Source of the DNA: Pomphorhynchus laevis
Taxonomy: Eukaryota > Acanthocephala > Palaeacanthocephala > Echinorhynchida > Pomphorhynchidae
Reading direction: 5' to 3'
DNA: 64,000 nucleotides
NCBI GenBank assembly: GCA_012934845.2
Contig: WNNJ02001248.1
Coordinates: 372,001-436,000, forward strand
Under the pieces are notes generated by a model. That model did no database searches and was not told where the DNA came from. It was given only the letters and a program-made list of their open reading frames with translations. Positions 10,921 through 21,710 of the stretch are shown piece after piece. The first letter of the stretch is position 1; the number at the start of each line of letters is the position of its first letter. A program made the translations under genes and the position numbers.

Positions 10921-11199
10921 CAATACCTCCGAACGCGCATTGTTATCCAATCCATCAATCTTCATCAAACAATTAGTAAAACGTCTTTTTCGAATGTGTT
11001 GATTGAGTGGAAACTTCATTGTGATCAGGCTTGAGAGATAGTTGTTTAGGCTTGAGGAACTTCTCCATTAATAGTCAAATAAATTGACAGAATACAAAAC
11101 AATCTTTTTATTTGACTATCTATAGATAAAGGAACATAAATGTTGGTTATATAATATAAGTTAAGTTTCAAATCTTATCAGTTTTTATCATTGGTTATA
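10921..11199. other. Non-coding interval with a small inverted repeat
   Basis: No protein similarity is visible. ATAGTCAAATAAA (11071-11083) and TTTATTTGACTAT (11107-11119) form perfect 13-bp arms around a 23-nt loop. Confidence 0.6.
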
Positions 11200-11765
11200 T
11201 TATTATTCCAATACATACCAAAGCCAAAAGGCTATTCAGGCAGAGTCCAAAAAAAGAAGAAAAGCAAATAGTCAGTCAAAGTAGCTAATAAGGGTATTCC
11301 AGTGGTAGTGTTGAATGGCGACATTGTTCACGTATTCATTTGTAGCATCGTGATTTAAACGTTCTCAAACTGGAGGGCTGCAACGACTTTCTCAGGCAAC
11401 GAATTCCACATATTAATTCCTCTCCTCGAGAGTCTATACACTTTGGTAATCTGCCAAATCCAAATTTATACAAGACTCTGCTATGTCCCCGCAACTGACC
11501 TACCCGCCTAGTGATTACATCGGTGGGATAACCCACCGCATCATTCGACATATGCCATTGACATAGCATTTCCAGGGATATGAACCTCTCACGTACCGAC
11601 AATATCCCAATACGACTTAGACGTACATAATAGTCAATACCACTTAAGCCAATACAGAGCCTCGATCCGCGCCTAAGAATAGACTCCAGGTCTAATAGTT
11701 CTTGCTTAGTGACAGAAGACCAACGGTACAAAACGTCCCTTATTTCCACATGTTCGTTATATTTT
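11200..11765 (-). mobile_element. LINE-F copy 1, 3' end
   Basis: 5'-truncated minus-strand LINE. The frame 11749-11336 encodes the CR1-type post-RT domain (LESILRRGSRLCIGLS, QLRGHSRVLYKFG). Its 3' UTR (11200-11335) contains a block also present in copy 2 at about 38700-38760, reading AAAAGGCTATTCAGGCAGAG on the plus strand. The tail is ATT-rich. The RT and endonuclease are missing. Confidence 0.75.
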
Positions 11766-11909
11766 GCGAATTTTCCAGATTCGTTGTATTAAAAAGCTGC
11801 ATTTGGAGTTTTATCACTATCAGATCGAACAAATATTGAATATAATGTCTCTGAATTGTAAAAATAATAATTATAATAATAATGTAGAGGAAATTTATTA
11901 GGGCACTGC

Positions 11910-11919
11910 GTCTTTCGAC
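11910..11919 (-). other. LINE-G 3' UTR mini-hairpin (copy 1)
   Basis: On the minus strand GTC-GAAA-GAC, shortly before AATAAATTT. Copy 2 has GCC-GAGA-GGC at the same place: a paired change with a GNRA-type loop kept. Confidence 0.4.
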
Positions 11920-12299
11920 TTGACCAAATGAAAGAAATTAAATAAAACATTATGCAACGACGTCATTTGAAATAATATCAATCTTTGATAGTCCACCGCT
12001 AGTCCCCAACATGCAAAAATAAATTTAGCATGTTTATCGAGTTAGGCGTAAACTTAATCCATCGATTTCCTTCAAAGATTGTTGCGCTAACACTGGACAC
12101 TCAAATACGTGGAATTAGGTATCACATCTATCACCACAGAAAAAACACACGAAACTCCACGTTTATGGACGGGCATGCGAGTGCGACAGAACTTGTCGTG
12201 ATATTCGTGCAAAGAAACCCTCCAAACAAGGGGGCGTCTAGAAGCACACGGAGACTGCCAACTCGTTTGCGTATTAACCGGGGAAGTGTACAGTTGATG

Positions 12300-14225
12300 A
12301 TCTAGCTTGCTAACCTTATCTGTAAAGTCTTTTTTATTTTGAATATAATGTACCGTATCTTGGGCTCCGAACAGATTTTGTAAATACTCCGTACATAACT
12401 CGACTTTAGATATAACATAAACTGCAGTGGTCGAGCACTTTGACGAGACGCCTACAACACGCTTAATGAATCTGCCTTTACATTTATCGATCTGCGCAAA
12501 ATTAGCGGTCGTGAGGTCTACTCAGACTGCGGAAAGCGCGTACGACAAAATCGGCAGAAGCATGACATGAAAATACTGAAGTGTACCACCGAAGGAAAGC
12601 TTACCTAAAGATTTAACTCGCGAAGTGGCTATGACGATTTTTGTACATTTCTTTTTGATATGGAGCTTAAAAGACCACCGACTCGTCAATAGCATCCCCA
12701 AGTACGTGTATTAATTACTGAATTCTATCTTCCCGCTGTTTAAACGAATCTTGTCATGTGAGCACAATATGCCACCTTTACGAAACTTTACTACCTTTGT
12801 TTTATCGATATTCACTTCAATTAGATTATTTGGACAGTAGTTAGCTAGAGCAGTTGTTACGTTTTGAGCCGATTCCAGATCTTTCGTTAGAATAACTAAG
12901 TCATCAGCGTAAAGAACAGAAGTTGATGTTTGACATTCGTTTCTCAGATGAGGCGGCAAATTATGAATATAAACAGAGAAAAGGATAGGGAGAGCGGATC
13001 TCCCTGCATCACACCGCGGGTAGCAATTATTGTGTCTGGTGAAGTAAGTCCGTCGATCACGAACTACCTTAATTGCGTCCACCGTTGATCGGTGAGGTCA
13101 GAAACCAAATTGTTCTGGCGGCAACAGATAATCACGGTGTTTCGATAATCGATTGGTTATAAGAGTAGACAAAAATTTATAAGTATGATTTGAAAGGCCA
13201 ATTTCACAATAAGAGTTAGTATCACTTATATCCCCTTTACCTTTATACAGGAGTTTTATTACAGCTCGCTTCCATGACACCGGCATTTGATAACCGTATA
13301 GGAAACAATTGAATAAATGTAGCCAATAACTCGATAATAAATGAAAGGAATCTTTAATTTGTTCAACACACAGTTGGTCAGGGCCGGCCGCCTTATTATT
13401 AGACATAGAAAAGATAGCAAGTTCCTATTCGGGCAACGATAATGGAGCATTCATTGTTTTTCTTTGCAGTTTCCAGGAGCATCGTTCTGCTTGTCGCAAG
13501 TGTTTGTATTCTTCCTTTAATAATATTGATTCGCGAAATTTTGATAACATCGTACAATACACACGCCGTAAGAAAATAAAATTCATATTAATATCATGAT
13601 CAAACCGCAGGCTTCTGCCTATAAATATGAGCTTTCTCCGTAGCTGTACAAGGGGTATTAGCTTACGATGTATATTATTTCCATAATGTTGAGAATTGCG
13701 GTTAGAGAGTGGATGACATGCGGTGATAAGGCATTCACTGATTTTAGAGAAACTTGCTTCTATTTCATATGCATTTAGAAGATCAACTGCGTCTTTAATC
13801 ATATTATGATTCAAATTCATTAAACAAAGTTTTCTGCTAATTTGTGAAGGCAAGGATTTCTCTATTGGCGTGTTAATATGATTTTCTAGAATGAAAGATA
13901 CAGGTTTGTGTTTGCGGAGTAAAGCCTATTCGGATGCAATCTGTAGTTTAACCTTTTTGACGCTAACATTTGTAAATATGAAATCGAGGCAACTTCAACC
14001 ATTGTGAGACTCATAAGTCCATCCTTCTACGAGTACGTGCAACTCAGACCAAACTCACTGAAAAAGTATAAGAGTTGCTTAAGTTTAGATGGGACAGGGT
14101 TCATGAAACGTGCATTAAAATCTCCCGCAACGATTATGGACTTTTCAGAAGATAAATCACTTAAAAAAGGCGAAACTTCATCGATGATATCACAAGTCGA
14201 CATCAATAGGTTAAAATAGCAACCT
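12300..14225 (-). pseudogene. LINE-G1 ORF2, second part: endonuclease end, reverse transcriptase, C-terminus
   Basis: Broken frames read CYFNLLMSTCDIIDE and VAGDFN (endonuclease), SNNKAAGPDQLCVEQIKD (RT start), ISDTNSYCEIGLSNH, then SVYIHNLPPHL and VLYADDLVILTK with the catalytic YADD at 12900-12911, VNIDKTKVVKFRKGG (thumb boundary), and YTYLGMLL past 12711. A shift near 13010 breaks the GVMQGDPLS motif, and another lies near 13098. The style of YADDLVILTK plus VNIDKTKVV places it in the I/R1-like assemblage rather than CR1. It is non-functional. Confidence 0.75.
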
Positions 14226-14321
14226 AGCTAAAATTGTCTTGATTGTTAAATACTTAAAATCGACTCGCTCCGCTCAACGAAAAATTTTAACAGCATAAAT
14301 ACACAAACAAAAAATTTAAAC

Positions 14322-14336
14322 AGCTTAAACACACAA
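14322..14336 (+). promoter_or_regulatory. Shared LINE 5'-leader motif (A1)
   Basis: AGCTTAAACACACAA, identical to the leader motif of LINE-D and LINE-G, 48 bp upstream of the ORF1 ATG at 14384. Confidence 0.5.
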
Positions 14337-14383
14337 CAAGGAGCGCAGTTTTAAAAATTGTAAACTATCGCAACCTACAGTTA

Positions 14384-15522
14384 ATGGGAGCCAAGAAGAA
14401 AAATCTACCAAAAGCCAAGCGAGCAGTCTCTGTTGATACCGATAAAACCGGCAAGCTCGAGAACATACAAGTGGAATGCTCCGCTAGCGGCTGTCAAATC
14501 TGGACATCAGTAACACATAATTGTGCTTTGGGTCAGGAAACTTGCGGCGGGCCACCGTTCTACTGCGGATTCTGTGCGGCGAAACAAATCAAATTTTTAA
14601 TAAAACGCTTAGAGCAATTGGAAATGGCAACGCAGCATGATCGAATTTTTCAAATTTCTGATAAATCTACTGAGACCGTGAAGGAGCCGCAAATTGTATC
14701 GCAGCAAGATGGATTTTGTCAAGTTCATGATAAATCTACCAAGACAGTGACGGAGCCGCAAATTGTTACAATTATGTATTTTCACTCCCCGACACCCCAC
14801 GTCCCGTCCTTCCTGTCTCGTTTCTCAATAACTTGCATCCATCAATCAAAATCACCTCCACCAACCTCCACTATCCTTCCACTCATAACCTTTCCTCACA
14901 TCGCTTGCCACCATCTTTATTATCATTATCCTCTATGTCTCCCGTCGTCAAACCAAATCCCTCCAAATCATCAACTGACAGCTCTTCTATCGTGATCTCA
15001 CATACTCACGTCAGTCGTCCTCCTTTACAAAAGCGCTTTGCTTCTCGCGATCGTTGCGTCATTGTTACTAATATCACGCCTTCTAACTCCTTATCTCCAC
15101 AAGCACGTCTAGACCACGATGTTTCCGCCTTCAGATCCATCCTCTCGTCTATTGTTCCTGCGGATAAACCATCCTTTTTCAAGGACATTTCTCCTGTCGC
15201 ATTCATCCGTCTAAACAAATCTTCTCAATCTAATCCTTCCCAGCCCCCTCTCCTAAAAATTGTTTTCAAGCATCGCTCTCACGCGTCTTCTGTCCTATCT
15301 CAACAATTCAAACTCATGTCATCTTCAACCACTCAAATTTTCCCCGATCGCGCCCCTTCCGAAATCGCTCAAATCTCTTCAGCCTGCATCGAAAAACGCC
15401 GTCGCGAGGAAAACGGCGAAACATCACTCGCCATCCGAAACATAGACGGAAATTTTCAAGTTGTCCACACCCGTCCAAAAATTCGATGGCGCTCCATCTC
15501 TCCTATGTGTCTTCTCCACTAG
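14384..15522 (+). pseudogene. LINE-A1 ORF1 (PHD-like finger and C-terminal domain, one frameshift)
   Basis: The first frame from the ATG at 14384 encodes a cysteine cluster (VECSASGCQIWTSV, FYCGFCAAKQIKFLIKRLE), a PHD-like finger followed by a leucine-rich helix. The frame shifts around 14770-14830, and the remainder lies at 14833-15522: RDRCVIVTNI, a basic loop, SLAIRNIDGNFQVV and KIRWRSISP at the end. LINE-D ORF1 has the same order of blocks. Expected role: RNA binding during target-primed reverse transcription (family knowledge). Confidence 0.78.
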
Positions 15523-18224
15523 TCTCTTTCGCCACAGCACACGGTTTCCGCCTCGGTCTCCTCAACACTAGATCTATTCTCAATAAATCCGATCTTATCC
15601 TCAACCTATTCACCAAGCAATCCATCGATCTCTTCTGCCTCACCGAATCCTGGCACTCAGATTCCGACGACCTTTCCATTCGCCGTCTGCTCTCTGCCGG
15701 TTGCTCCCTAGTCGAATCCGCCCGCCCCCTCAGCTCATGCCCTTCTAAATCCTCTAATCATAGCGGCATCGTCGCATTCGCGCGTCACCCAGCGTCTCTT
15801 CGCAAAATCAATACCCCTTGAAGTCGTTCTAGGCGACTTCAATATCCGCCTAGACCGCCCCTCTTCCACAGATTCCATCCGCTTCATCAACATTCTATCC
15901 AACTACAATTACAAACTAATCTCCACTGCCCCCACACATATACTTGGCGGGGCACTCGACATCATCGCTGTCCCCGATCATTTTGCTGCCCACACCTCAC
16001 TGTCCATCTCTGATCCTGGTCTATCCGATCACTTTCTTATCACCCTTGATCTCGCTCGCAACCACACCCCTCCTCACACACCTACAATCCTACGTCGCCC
16101 TTGGAGAAATCTTGACCTCTCCCTTCTCCGCTCTGCTTTACTCAAGTCGTCTCTATCATTACCCACAATAACATATTCATCTCCTCACGATCTCGCCTTT
16201 ATTTTCGACTCTGAACTCACATCCACTCTCGATATTCTCTTGCCCTTCAAATCTCACCCACACCGTCGCTTGCACCGTGCCCCATGGTTTGACATCCAAT
16301 GCCTACTCTCAAAGCGTCGACTCCGCCATGCTTTTCGAGTCTATCACCGCTCTCTCAGACGCTATTTCCGCTTGATCACTCCGTCTTTCCGTGATTCCTA
16401 TCTTGCTCTTCGCCGGTCTCATCTCAACCTACTACGTACCAAATGCAACTCCTTCTGGCAGCATAAAATCCTCACTTCATTCAACTCGAAGACTCTCTAG
16501 CATACTTTTAACTCAATCCTGACTCGTTCCTCTATGCATTGCAACATCAATGCTAATGATTATTCGTCATTTCTCCAGACTAAAGTATCCACGCTGCTCT
16601 CTCACACCCCGGTCTCCATCCTATCCCACTCTGCCCAGTCTACACTCATCCTTCCGGAACTCTTTCATCTTCTCCCTGTATCACCTACAGAAGTATCATC
16701 TGTCCTCATGTACTTGCTTAACAAAACCTCACCTGCCGATCCCCTGCCTACCCACATATTAAAATCTATATGCTCATCGATATCCCCATTTCTCACAACC
16801 TTGTTTAATTCGTCCATCCGCAGTCGTATCTTCCCTTCACACTGGAAATCCGCAATCGTTCGTCCCCTTCTTAAGAAACAATCGCTCGACCCCTCCCTTC
16901 CTTCTAGCTATCGCCCCATTTCGCTACTCCCTACTCTTTCTAAGCTCTTAGAACGCCTCATCTTAATACAAATCAACGCTTATCTCTCCTCATCCAATCT
17001 GTACCCTCCTTTCCAATCCGCTTTCCGCTCTAATCACTCGACAGAAATCGCATGCATAAAAGTGTACAACGACTTACTCATTTCTCGAGACAAGGCTCTA
17101 TATAGTGTTCTCATCTCCCTTGACCTCTCCTCCGCATTCGACATTGTCGACCACTCCGTCCTCCTTTCTCGCCTTCGTTATGATTACGGCTTTTATTCCT
17201 CCTCCGTAGCTTGGTTCGCCTCATATCTATCCGACCGTTCTTTTCGCGTCTGTTCTAATTCATCATCCTCCCCTCCCATCCCTATTTTTTGCGGGGTTCC
17301 ACAAGGTTCAGTCTTAGGTCCCCTGCTTTTATCTCTTTTGCTTGGCGAGCTCTCTCCATTTATCAAACCTTACTCCTTTAACGTCATGCAATACGCCGAT
17401 GACATTCTAATATATGCTCATGCACCCGCACATCGCATACACGATATCGGCATTTCTGCCTCCAACTGTCTTTCTTCTATTTACAAACGTCTCTCCAATC
17501 TCCATCTCGTTCTAAACCCCGAAAAGTCCAAAATAATGTGGATCCTTCCCCGTAAACCAAACATATCTCCTCCCATTGTATCTTTTGCCTCATCGATCAT
17601 CCCTATAGTCCACAATCTCACTTTCTTAGGCTTCCATTTCGATGATCACCTTTCCCTTAAACCATTCGTCCGTGACAAGGTCCGCTCGTCTAACTTAATT
17701 CTTCGTGACATCCGCCGTATCCGCCCCCTTATCGACTTCCGTTCTTGTATGTCTCTTCTTTCATCGCTTTTTTCCCTAAAATCGATTACTGCCTTAGCCT
17801 TTTCGCCAATTCTCCAAAATCCATCATCCTACCCCTACAACGAATAATCAACACCGCCGTTCGAGTGCTCTTTCGTTTCCGTCGCTTCGACCACACATCC
17901 ACATATTTTGCCCAACTCTCCTGGCCCACCATCCACATCCGCATCAAACTCCGCCTTCTTCTCGTTACTTTTCGTCTCATCGTTGTCGGCTCCCCATCGT
18001 TCATCAACCTTCCTTTCTTAGACGATACTCGCCCAGACTCGCTATCGCTTTGTTCCTGTCATACCCTCTTACTCCACGTTCCTAATTACTCCAACAACTA
18101 CGGTCTCCGATCCTTCCTCGTCGCCGCCTCACTCGCCTGGAATCAACTCCCTCTCGACGTCCGCCGCGCTCCGTCCTTTATCACATTCAAACACCTCCTC
18201 CGTTCACACCTTCTCGACACCTGA
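15486..18224 (+). pseudogene. LINE-A1 ORF2: endonuclease and reverse transcriptase, two disruptions
   Basis: The ATG at 15486 lies inside the Arg-Trp codons near the end of ORF1. The endonuclease starts (LLNTRSILNKSD, CLTESWHSDSDDL), then about 60 residues are missing and a stop follows at 15820, before VLGDFNIRLDRP. The linker holds RAPWFDIQCLL. The RT frame 16534-17847 is intact: SSYRPISLLPTLSKLLERL, LDLSSAFDIVDHSVLL, GVPQGSVLGPLL and QYADDILIYA with YADD at 17392-17403. A shift near 17780 moves the C-terminus to the frame ending at 18224. The FDIVDHSVLL and SNHSTEIACIK patterns are L2/CR1-like. Confidence 0.85.
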
Positions 18225-18255
18225 TTCACAGTTTTGTTTTGTTGTGGTCATGTAA

Positions 18256-18271
18256 GCGTGCGCTGGCACGC
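18256..18271 (+). other. LINE-A 3' hairpin, copy A1
   Basis: GCGTGC, loop GCTG, GCACGC, followed by ATTTGCCACGTTAAA. Same place as in copies A0, A3, A4 and A5. Confidence 0.7.
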
Positions 18272-18750
18272 ATTTGCCACGTTAAAATAAATCATTTTTT
18301 TATTAAAATAATACCACATGAATCTATACACGTTACGTTAGATGATTTTTTAACTACCCAGTTTGTAAAGCTTGGACTAACAGCAAGGGACACGCCACCG
18401 AAAGGTCGACCACGGTTACTCAACGATGCTGAAATATTAAAAGTGTAATAGTTATGTAAGGACACCAATTGAGTAGAAAGAGTTTCAGTAAGGACTATTA
18501 AATCGAACGAAAAAAACCAGTAGGATATACCCGCTGATATTAAATAGTTCAGTCCCTTGACATTAAATAGGAGTAATCGGAGTAAATTTGACTTATTTGT
18601 CTGGAAGTAAGTTCGAATACTATCTTGGGCTAGTCATATGGATATCTTTTCAGCCCCAGATTTATTCTAATCGGTAGCCCTTTTGGAATAACTTGGCACT
18701 ACGCGACAATCTCGAATGCGATAAACAATGTTAGGATTTTCAACACGCTT

Positions 18751-19374
18751 CTAATGAAGCTCTTCACGTAACGATCTTTGAATCTCACGTTCTGGGAGGG
18801 ACAAGTCTGTATTCACAAAAACATCATGGAAATTCGTCGAATCTTTCAATAACTGAGATCTTGAAAGCAGTTGAGTAACGGTGGACTCGTCGACAGTCAT
18901 TAAGAGCCACGGTGGTGTATCAACTCGTTTTGCTAAGAAACGCCGTAGTTTTACCTTGTTATCAGAAGGCAACTGCGCGCTTAGCAAAGAGCAAATTTTC
19001 TTAACTAATCGAAGATCATCACCGGACTGCCTAAGACCACGGATAATAACTTTTGAAAATATCTGTGAATCCCTACTAAACGTTTGCGCCAGTTTTAAAG
19101 GAGTAGAGTCAAGACTCGTAGCATGTGAGGCTGCTAGAACAGTGCGTGATACCTCTATTCTAATAATACTGGCGAACGTTTGTTTAAGCGGGATATGGGA
19201 GGCTATATTAGATGTCAATTGCTGAACACTAGTAGGTGTAGATATGGCTTGCATGTGCTTCATTTCATTTACCTTAGAGACGAGAGAGTTCAAAGATTGT
19301 TTAGTGGCATCAAGGTCTACACGTAATTTATTGTTGTGAAATGCCGCACAGGATCCGCAGAAAAAGTCCTGCAA
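18751..19374 (-). pseudogene. LINE-G1 ORF1 second part (RNA-binding-type)
   Basis: Frame with FFCGSCAAFHNNKLRVDLD at the N-terminus, a CxxC-plus-helix pattern like CGFCAA in LINE-A and LINE-D ORF1, a coiled-coil-prone stretch, then SKVIIRGLRQSGDDLRLV and LSLPEREIQRSLREELH, resembling the ORF1 end in other LINEs here. It lies out of frame with the CXC frame upstream, separated by about 50 nt; a frameshift probably split one ORF1. It ends just before the broken endonuclease. Confidence 0.6.
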
Positions 19375-19425
19375 AAAGAAATTTCTGTTTACCTGTTTGG
19401 GAACTCTGACATGAGTGTGCAGTGG

Positions 19426-19713
19426 TCATCCAACTTGAGTACATCCGATTTCCAAACTGACGTACTCAATATGTGTGCTTAGTGAGTCTTCGTTCGAGGA
19501 TGGCATATACGTATCAGATAAAGCTGACGGAAGGTTATTGTCCTGTGCCAATGGAACATTTCGATTTGTGCATTTCGACCCAGGAAAGCAGTTTAGACAG
19601 AGCTTCCCTGCTTTGACGCACATACAATTTTTACAGACTGCGTTCGAACCATTGCATGGGCAACAATGCGTCTCGGAAACGCTCGGGTTTGCGCTAGGCA
19701 TTGAAAATTGCAT
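19426..19713 (-). CDS. Small Cys-rich CXC-like protein at the LINE-G1 5' end
   Basis: A 95-codon frame with dense cysteines: CCPCNGSNAVCKNCMCVKAG, then CLNCFPGSKCTNR. The spacing (CxxC, CxCxKxGxxCxxC) resembles one half of a tesmin/TSO1-type CXC zinc-binding repeat. LINE-G copy 3 has the same cluster at 32046-31798 (CCTCNEQAAKCKGCKCAKKG). Two independent copies at the 5' end of the same LINE family argue that it belongs to the element, perhaps as the N-terminal part of ORF1 in contact with DNA or RNA. That role is inferred; zinc binding is only predicted from spacing. Confidence 0.6.
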   Translation of the reverse strand: MQFSMPSANPSVSETHCCPCNGSNAVCKNCMCVKAGKLCLNCFPGSKCTNRNVPLAQDNNLPSALSDTYMPSSNEDSLSTHIEYVSLEIGCTQVG

Positions 19714-19832
19714 GTTGTATTAGTTGTTGTCGATCCTTTGTAAGTTTCTGGCTCGTTCCCTCGTCGGTTATAAGAATTGTAATTTTATATTGTAAGTACT
19801 TAGTAATCAAGAATTTGTTAAACTCGAAATAA

Positions 19833-19847
19833 TTGTGTGTTTAAGCT
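19833..19847 (-). promoter_or_regulatory. Shared LINE 5'-leader motif (G1)
   Basis: AGCTTAAACACACAA on the minus strand, upstream of the CXC frame of LINE-G1. Confidence 0.5.
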
Positions 19848-19989
19848 GTTATAATTTTTTTATACAATTTTTTATTTTTTTACATCTATTTTTTTAAATA
19901 AAAAAATTAGTATACAACAGTCACAATATTAGGTTCCCTCAAATGGGCCTCAAAAAATATGTTACATTGTTATGTATCCGTGGATTTCG

Positions 19990-20345
19990 ATCGGCCCATC
20001 ACCTATCTGACGAGATGATAGAGTTAAGCATTCTATCCGGGCGACAATACGCAGAGCGGCTTGCTCTTAAGCACATCGAAGCAGATTTGGCCAGTGACAT
20101 GGATAGACGAGTTCTTATCCTTGCCATACAAACAGAGTACTGATCATTGCGCTTGTCTGCCAGTTTCTTTGCGATGGTCTTCAGAACCGCAGTAGCCTGA
20201 GTTCCCATTCCCCCAACTGATGACATAATGAACGGAACGAAATATGAGCGTTCGACAAGTTGTACCGTTTCAATATATTTCCTTGATTTCCTTCTTTCAT
20301 GATATTCGTACGATGATACGGTACTAGCATTTGAAGGAGCTAATG
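19990..20345 (-). pseudogene. RLE-1: C-terminal end of an RLE-type LINE protein
   Basis: Minus strand: NTLAPSNASTVSSYEYHERR, ERSYFVPFIMSSVGGMG, then ARIRTRLSMSLAKSASMCLR. It matches the final block of RLE-3 (SVQSTFEYHKQRKK, EHASFCPVIFATNG, IRATLTIALARAASYCIR). This block lies just after the PD..D nuclease motif in related proteins. Everything upstream is missing in this copy. Confidence 0.65.
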
Positions 20346-20576
20346 TATTAATATAATATATATAGTCACACAGGCTACCGAAACGACCAGTGTGTACATC
20401 ATTCTACTGATGAGTGTTGCCGGGTACTCATCATTTCGATGCTGAAGTGGTCGTCTTGAAGTGACATGGTGATTGAAAGTCGTTAATCGAAGTCCAGTCT
20501 ATCAAGCAACACCATTTAGTATATAGATAGCTAAGGATAAATAGAAACCGACACAGACACAGTTTTTTAATTATTT
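20346..20576. other. Non-coding interval with a strong hairpin
   Basis: No protein similarity is visible. TGATGAGT (20408-20415) and ACTCATCA (20426-20433) form a perfect 8-bp stem around a 10-nt loop. CCGAAACGACC near 20363 resembles sequence inside the CXC frame at 31850. Confidence 0.5.
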
Positions 20577-20663
20577 ATTGTGTACTTTACTTTACAACGT
20601 TTCGACAAAATGTCTTCAGGACATTTTCGACAAAATTTGTCGAAACGTTGTAAAGTAAAGTAC

Positions 20664-20668
<5 letters not shown>
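20577..20668. repeat. Perfect 33-bp inverted repeat with CGAAACG motif
   Basis: Arms at 20577-20609 and 20636-20668 are exact reverse complements (they contain TTTACAACGTTTCGAC and its complement). The centre holds a further hairpin, AATGTC-TTCA-GGACATT. On the minus strand it reads CCTGAAGACATTTTGTCGAA followed by ACG, like short hairpin/GAAAC motifs found at PLE ends. It directly abuts a (TA)n tract. Confidence 0.85.

Positions 20669-20750
<82 letters not shown>
20668..20750. repeat. (TA)n microsatellite, left edge of PLE palindrome
   Basis: About 83 bp of pure TA repeat between the 33-bp inverted repeat and PLE arm 1. Confidence 0.95.
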
Positions 20751-20753
<3 letters not shown>

Positions 20754-21240
20754 CATAAGAGTTTCGTTTGAATCGGTATTGCTCGAGATTGCGAATAGCA
20801 ATTCTTTCCGTATATTTAAGTAAGTGTTCGAATCGAGCATATTCTTCAGTCTGCAAACTCTCGTCACTCCTAGACGGTCATGTGATAGCCGGCAGCCATC
20901 GTCGGTAAGATGAACTATCACACGCCGTTTCGGCTGCCTCTGTGACATTGTGAAAATGCATTTCCGACATCTAGCTTAAATTGTTGGTGGCGTTAGCTCT
21001 TAAATCCAACAATTTGCAATGCAGACCACCATAAACAACCAGAGGATCAAACTTTCGGATGCTTGACTGTAAGAAACCGAGATTGAGTGTATCAATTCTT
21101 TCTATATAATCATAAGAGTTTCGTTTGAATCGGTATTGCTCGAGATTGCGAATAGCAATTCTTTCCGTATATTTAAGTAAGTGTTCGAATCAAGCATATT
21201 CTTCAGTCTGCAAACTCTCGTCACTCCTAGACGGTCATGT
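20751..21240 (-). mobile_element. PLE fragment, palindrome arm 1 (with tandem partial copy)
   Basis: Minus-strand PLE 5'/N-terminal sequence. The frame at 20948 encodes MSQRQPKRRVIVHLTDDG and then YARFEHLLKY-type sequence in a second frame. The unit 20752-21107 restarts at 21108 as a partial direct copy (AATCATAAGAG, to 21240). At about 21240 the sequence flips into the plus-strand arm 2. Its catalytic RT region is absent here. Confidence 0.7.
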
Positions 21241-21622
21241 GATATGCTCGATTCGAACACTTACTTAAATATACGGAAAGAATTGCTATTCGCAATCTCG
21301 AGCAATACCGATTCAAACGAAACTCTTATGATTATATAGAAAGAATTGATCCACTCAATCTCGGTTTCTTACAGTCAAGCATCCGAAAGTTTGATCCTCT
21401 GGTTGTTTATGATGGTCTGCATTGCAAATTGTTGGATTTAAGAGCTAACGCCACCAACAATTTAAGCTAGATGTCGGAAATGCATTTTCACAATGTCACA
21501 GAGGCAGCCGAAACGGCGTGTGATAGTTCATCTTACTGACGATGGCTGCCGGCTATCACATGACCGTCTAGGAGTGACAAGAGTTTGCAGACTGAAGAAT
21601 ATGCTCGATTCGAACACTTACT

Positions 21623-21625
<3 letters not shown>
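21241..21625 (+). mobile_element. PLE fragment, palindrome arm 2
   Basis: Plus-strand copy, nearly identical to arm 1 in reverse. It reads YTERIAIRNLEQYRFKRNS and DPLNLGFLQSSIRKFDPL up to a stop at about 21469, then the frame 21493-21625 (the same MSQRQPKRRV as arm 1). The match to arm 1 ends where the second (TA)n starts. It is a PLE N-terminal/leader region without RT. Confidence 0.7.

Positions 21626-21708
<83 letters not shown>
21626..21708. repeat. (TA)n microsatellite, right edge of PLE palindrome
   Basis: About 82 bp of pure TA repeat starting inside ACTTAAATATA of the PLE frame, mirroring the tract at 20668-20750. Confidence 0.95.

Positions 21709-21709
<1 letters not shown>

Positions 21710-21710
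<1 letters not shown>

Larger units (their letters stand above)
11880..14250 (-). mobile_element. LINE-G copy 1, 3' two thirds
   Basis: This segment runs from inside the endonuclease to the 3' end of an I-like LINE. It continues the element whose 5' part is at 18313-19950; LINE-A1 separates the two. In order on the minus strand: endonuclease end (SIIVAGDFNARF, about 14110-14075), linker (13853-13425), RT (13406-12711 with breaks), post-RT region (to about 12300), and a 3' tail at 11880-11925 resembling that of LINE-G copy 2. Confidence 0.8.
14250..18312 (+). mobile_element. LINE-A copy A1, full-length L2/CR1-like retrotransposon
   Basis: The longest LINE-A copy, about 4.06 kb: 5' leader (14250-14383, with the AGCTTAAACACACAA motif at 14322-14336 and a decayed second copy near 14292), ORF1, ORF2 overlapping it by 37 nt, 3' UTR with hairpin at 18256-18271 and an AATAAATCATTTTTT tail. 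It splits LINE-G1. It carries a frameshift in ORF1, a deletion plus a stop in the endonuclease and a late frameshift in ORF2, so it is inactive. It is GC-richer and cytosine-rich on its coding strand compared with the surroundings. Confidence 0.9.
18313..19950 (-). mobile_element. LINE-G copy 1, 5' third
   Basis: Leader with the 15-mer at 19833-19847, a CXC-type small frame (19713-19426), a second ORF1 frame (19374-18751), then the start of the endonuclease in broken frames at 18740-18313 (NVKGLNYLISAG, DLIVLTETLSTQLVS, SNRGRPFGGVSLAVSPSF). The endonuclease stops at the end of LINE-A1; the expected continuation (CYFNLLMSTCDI, AGDFNARF) starts on the far side of LINE-A1 at about 14225, so the two are one element. 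Confidence 0.72.

Noticed and set aside
12030-12305. A 91-codon plus-strand frame as a gene.
   Set aside because: It is antisense to the LINE-G1 3' region and shows no recognisable motif.
19390-19415. A 24-nt GTAAAC...TTGCAG segment as an intron joining the two LINE-G1 ORF1 frames.
   Set aside because: It is far too short for a typical animal intron; a frameshift explains the break more simply.
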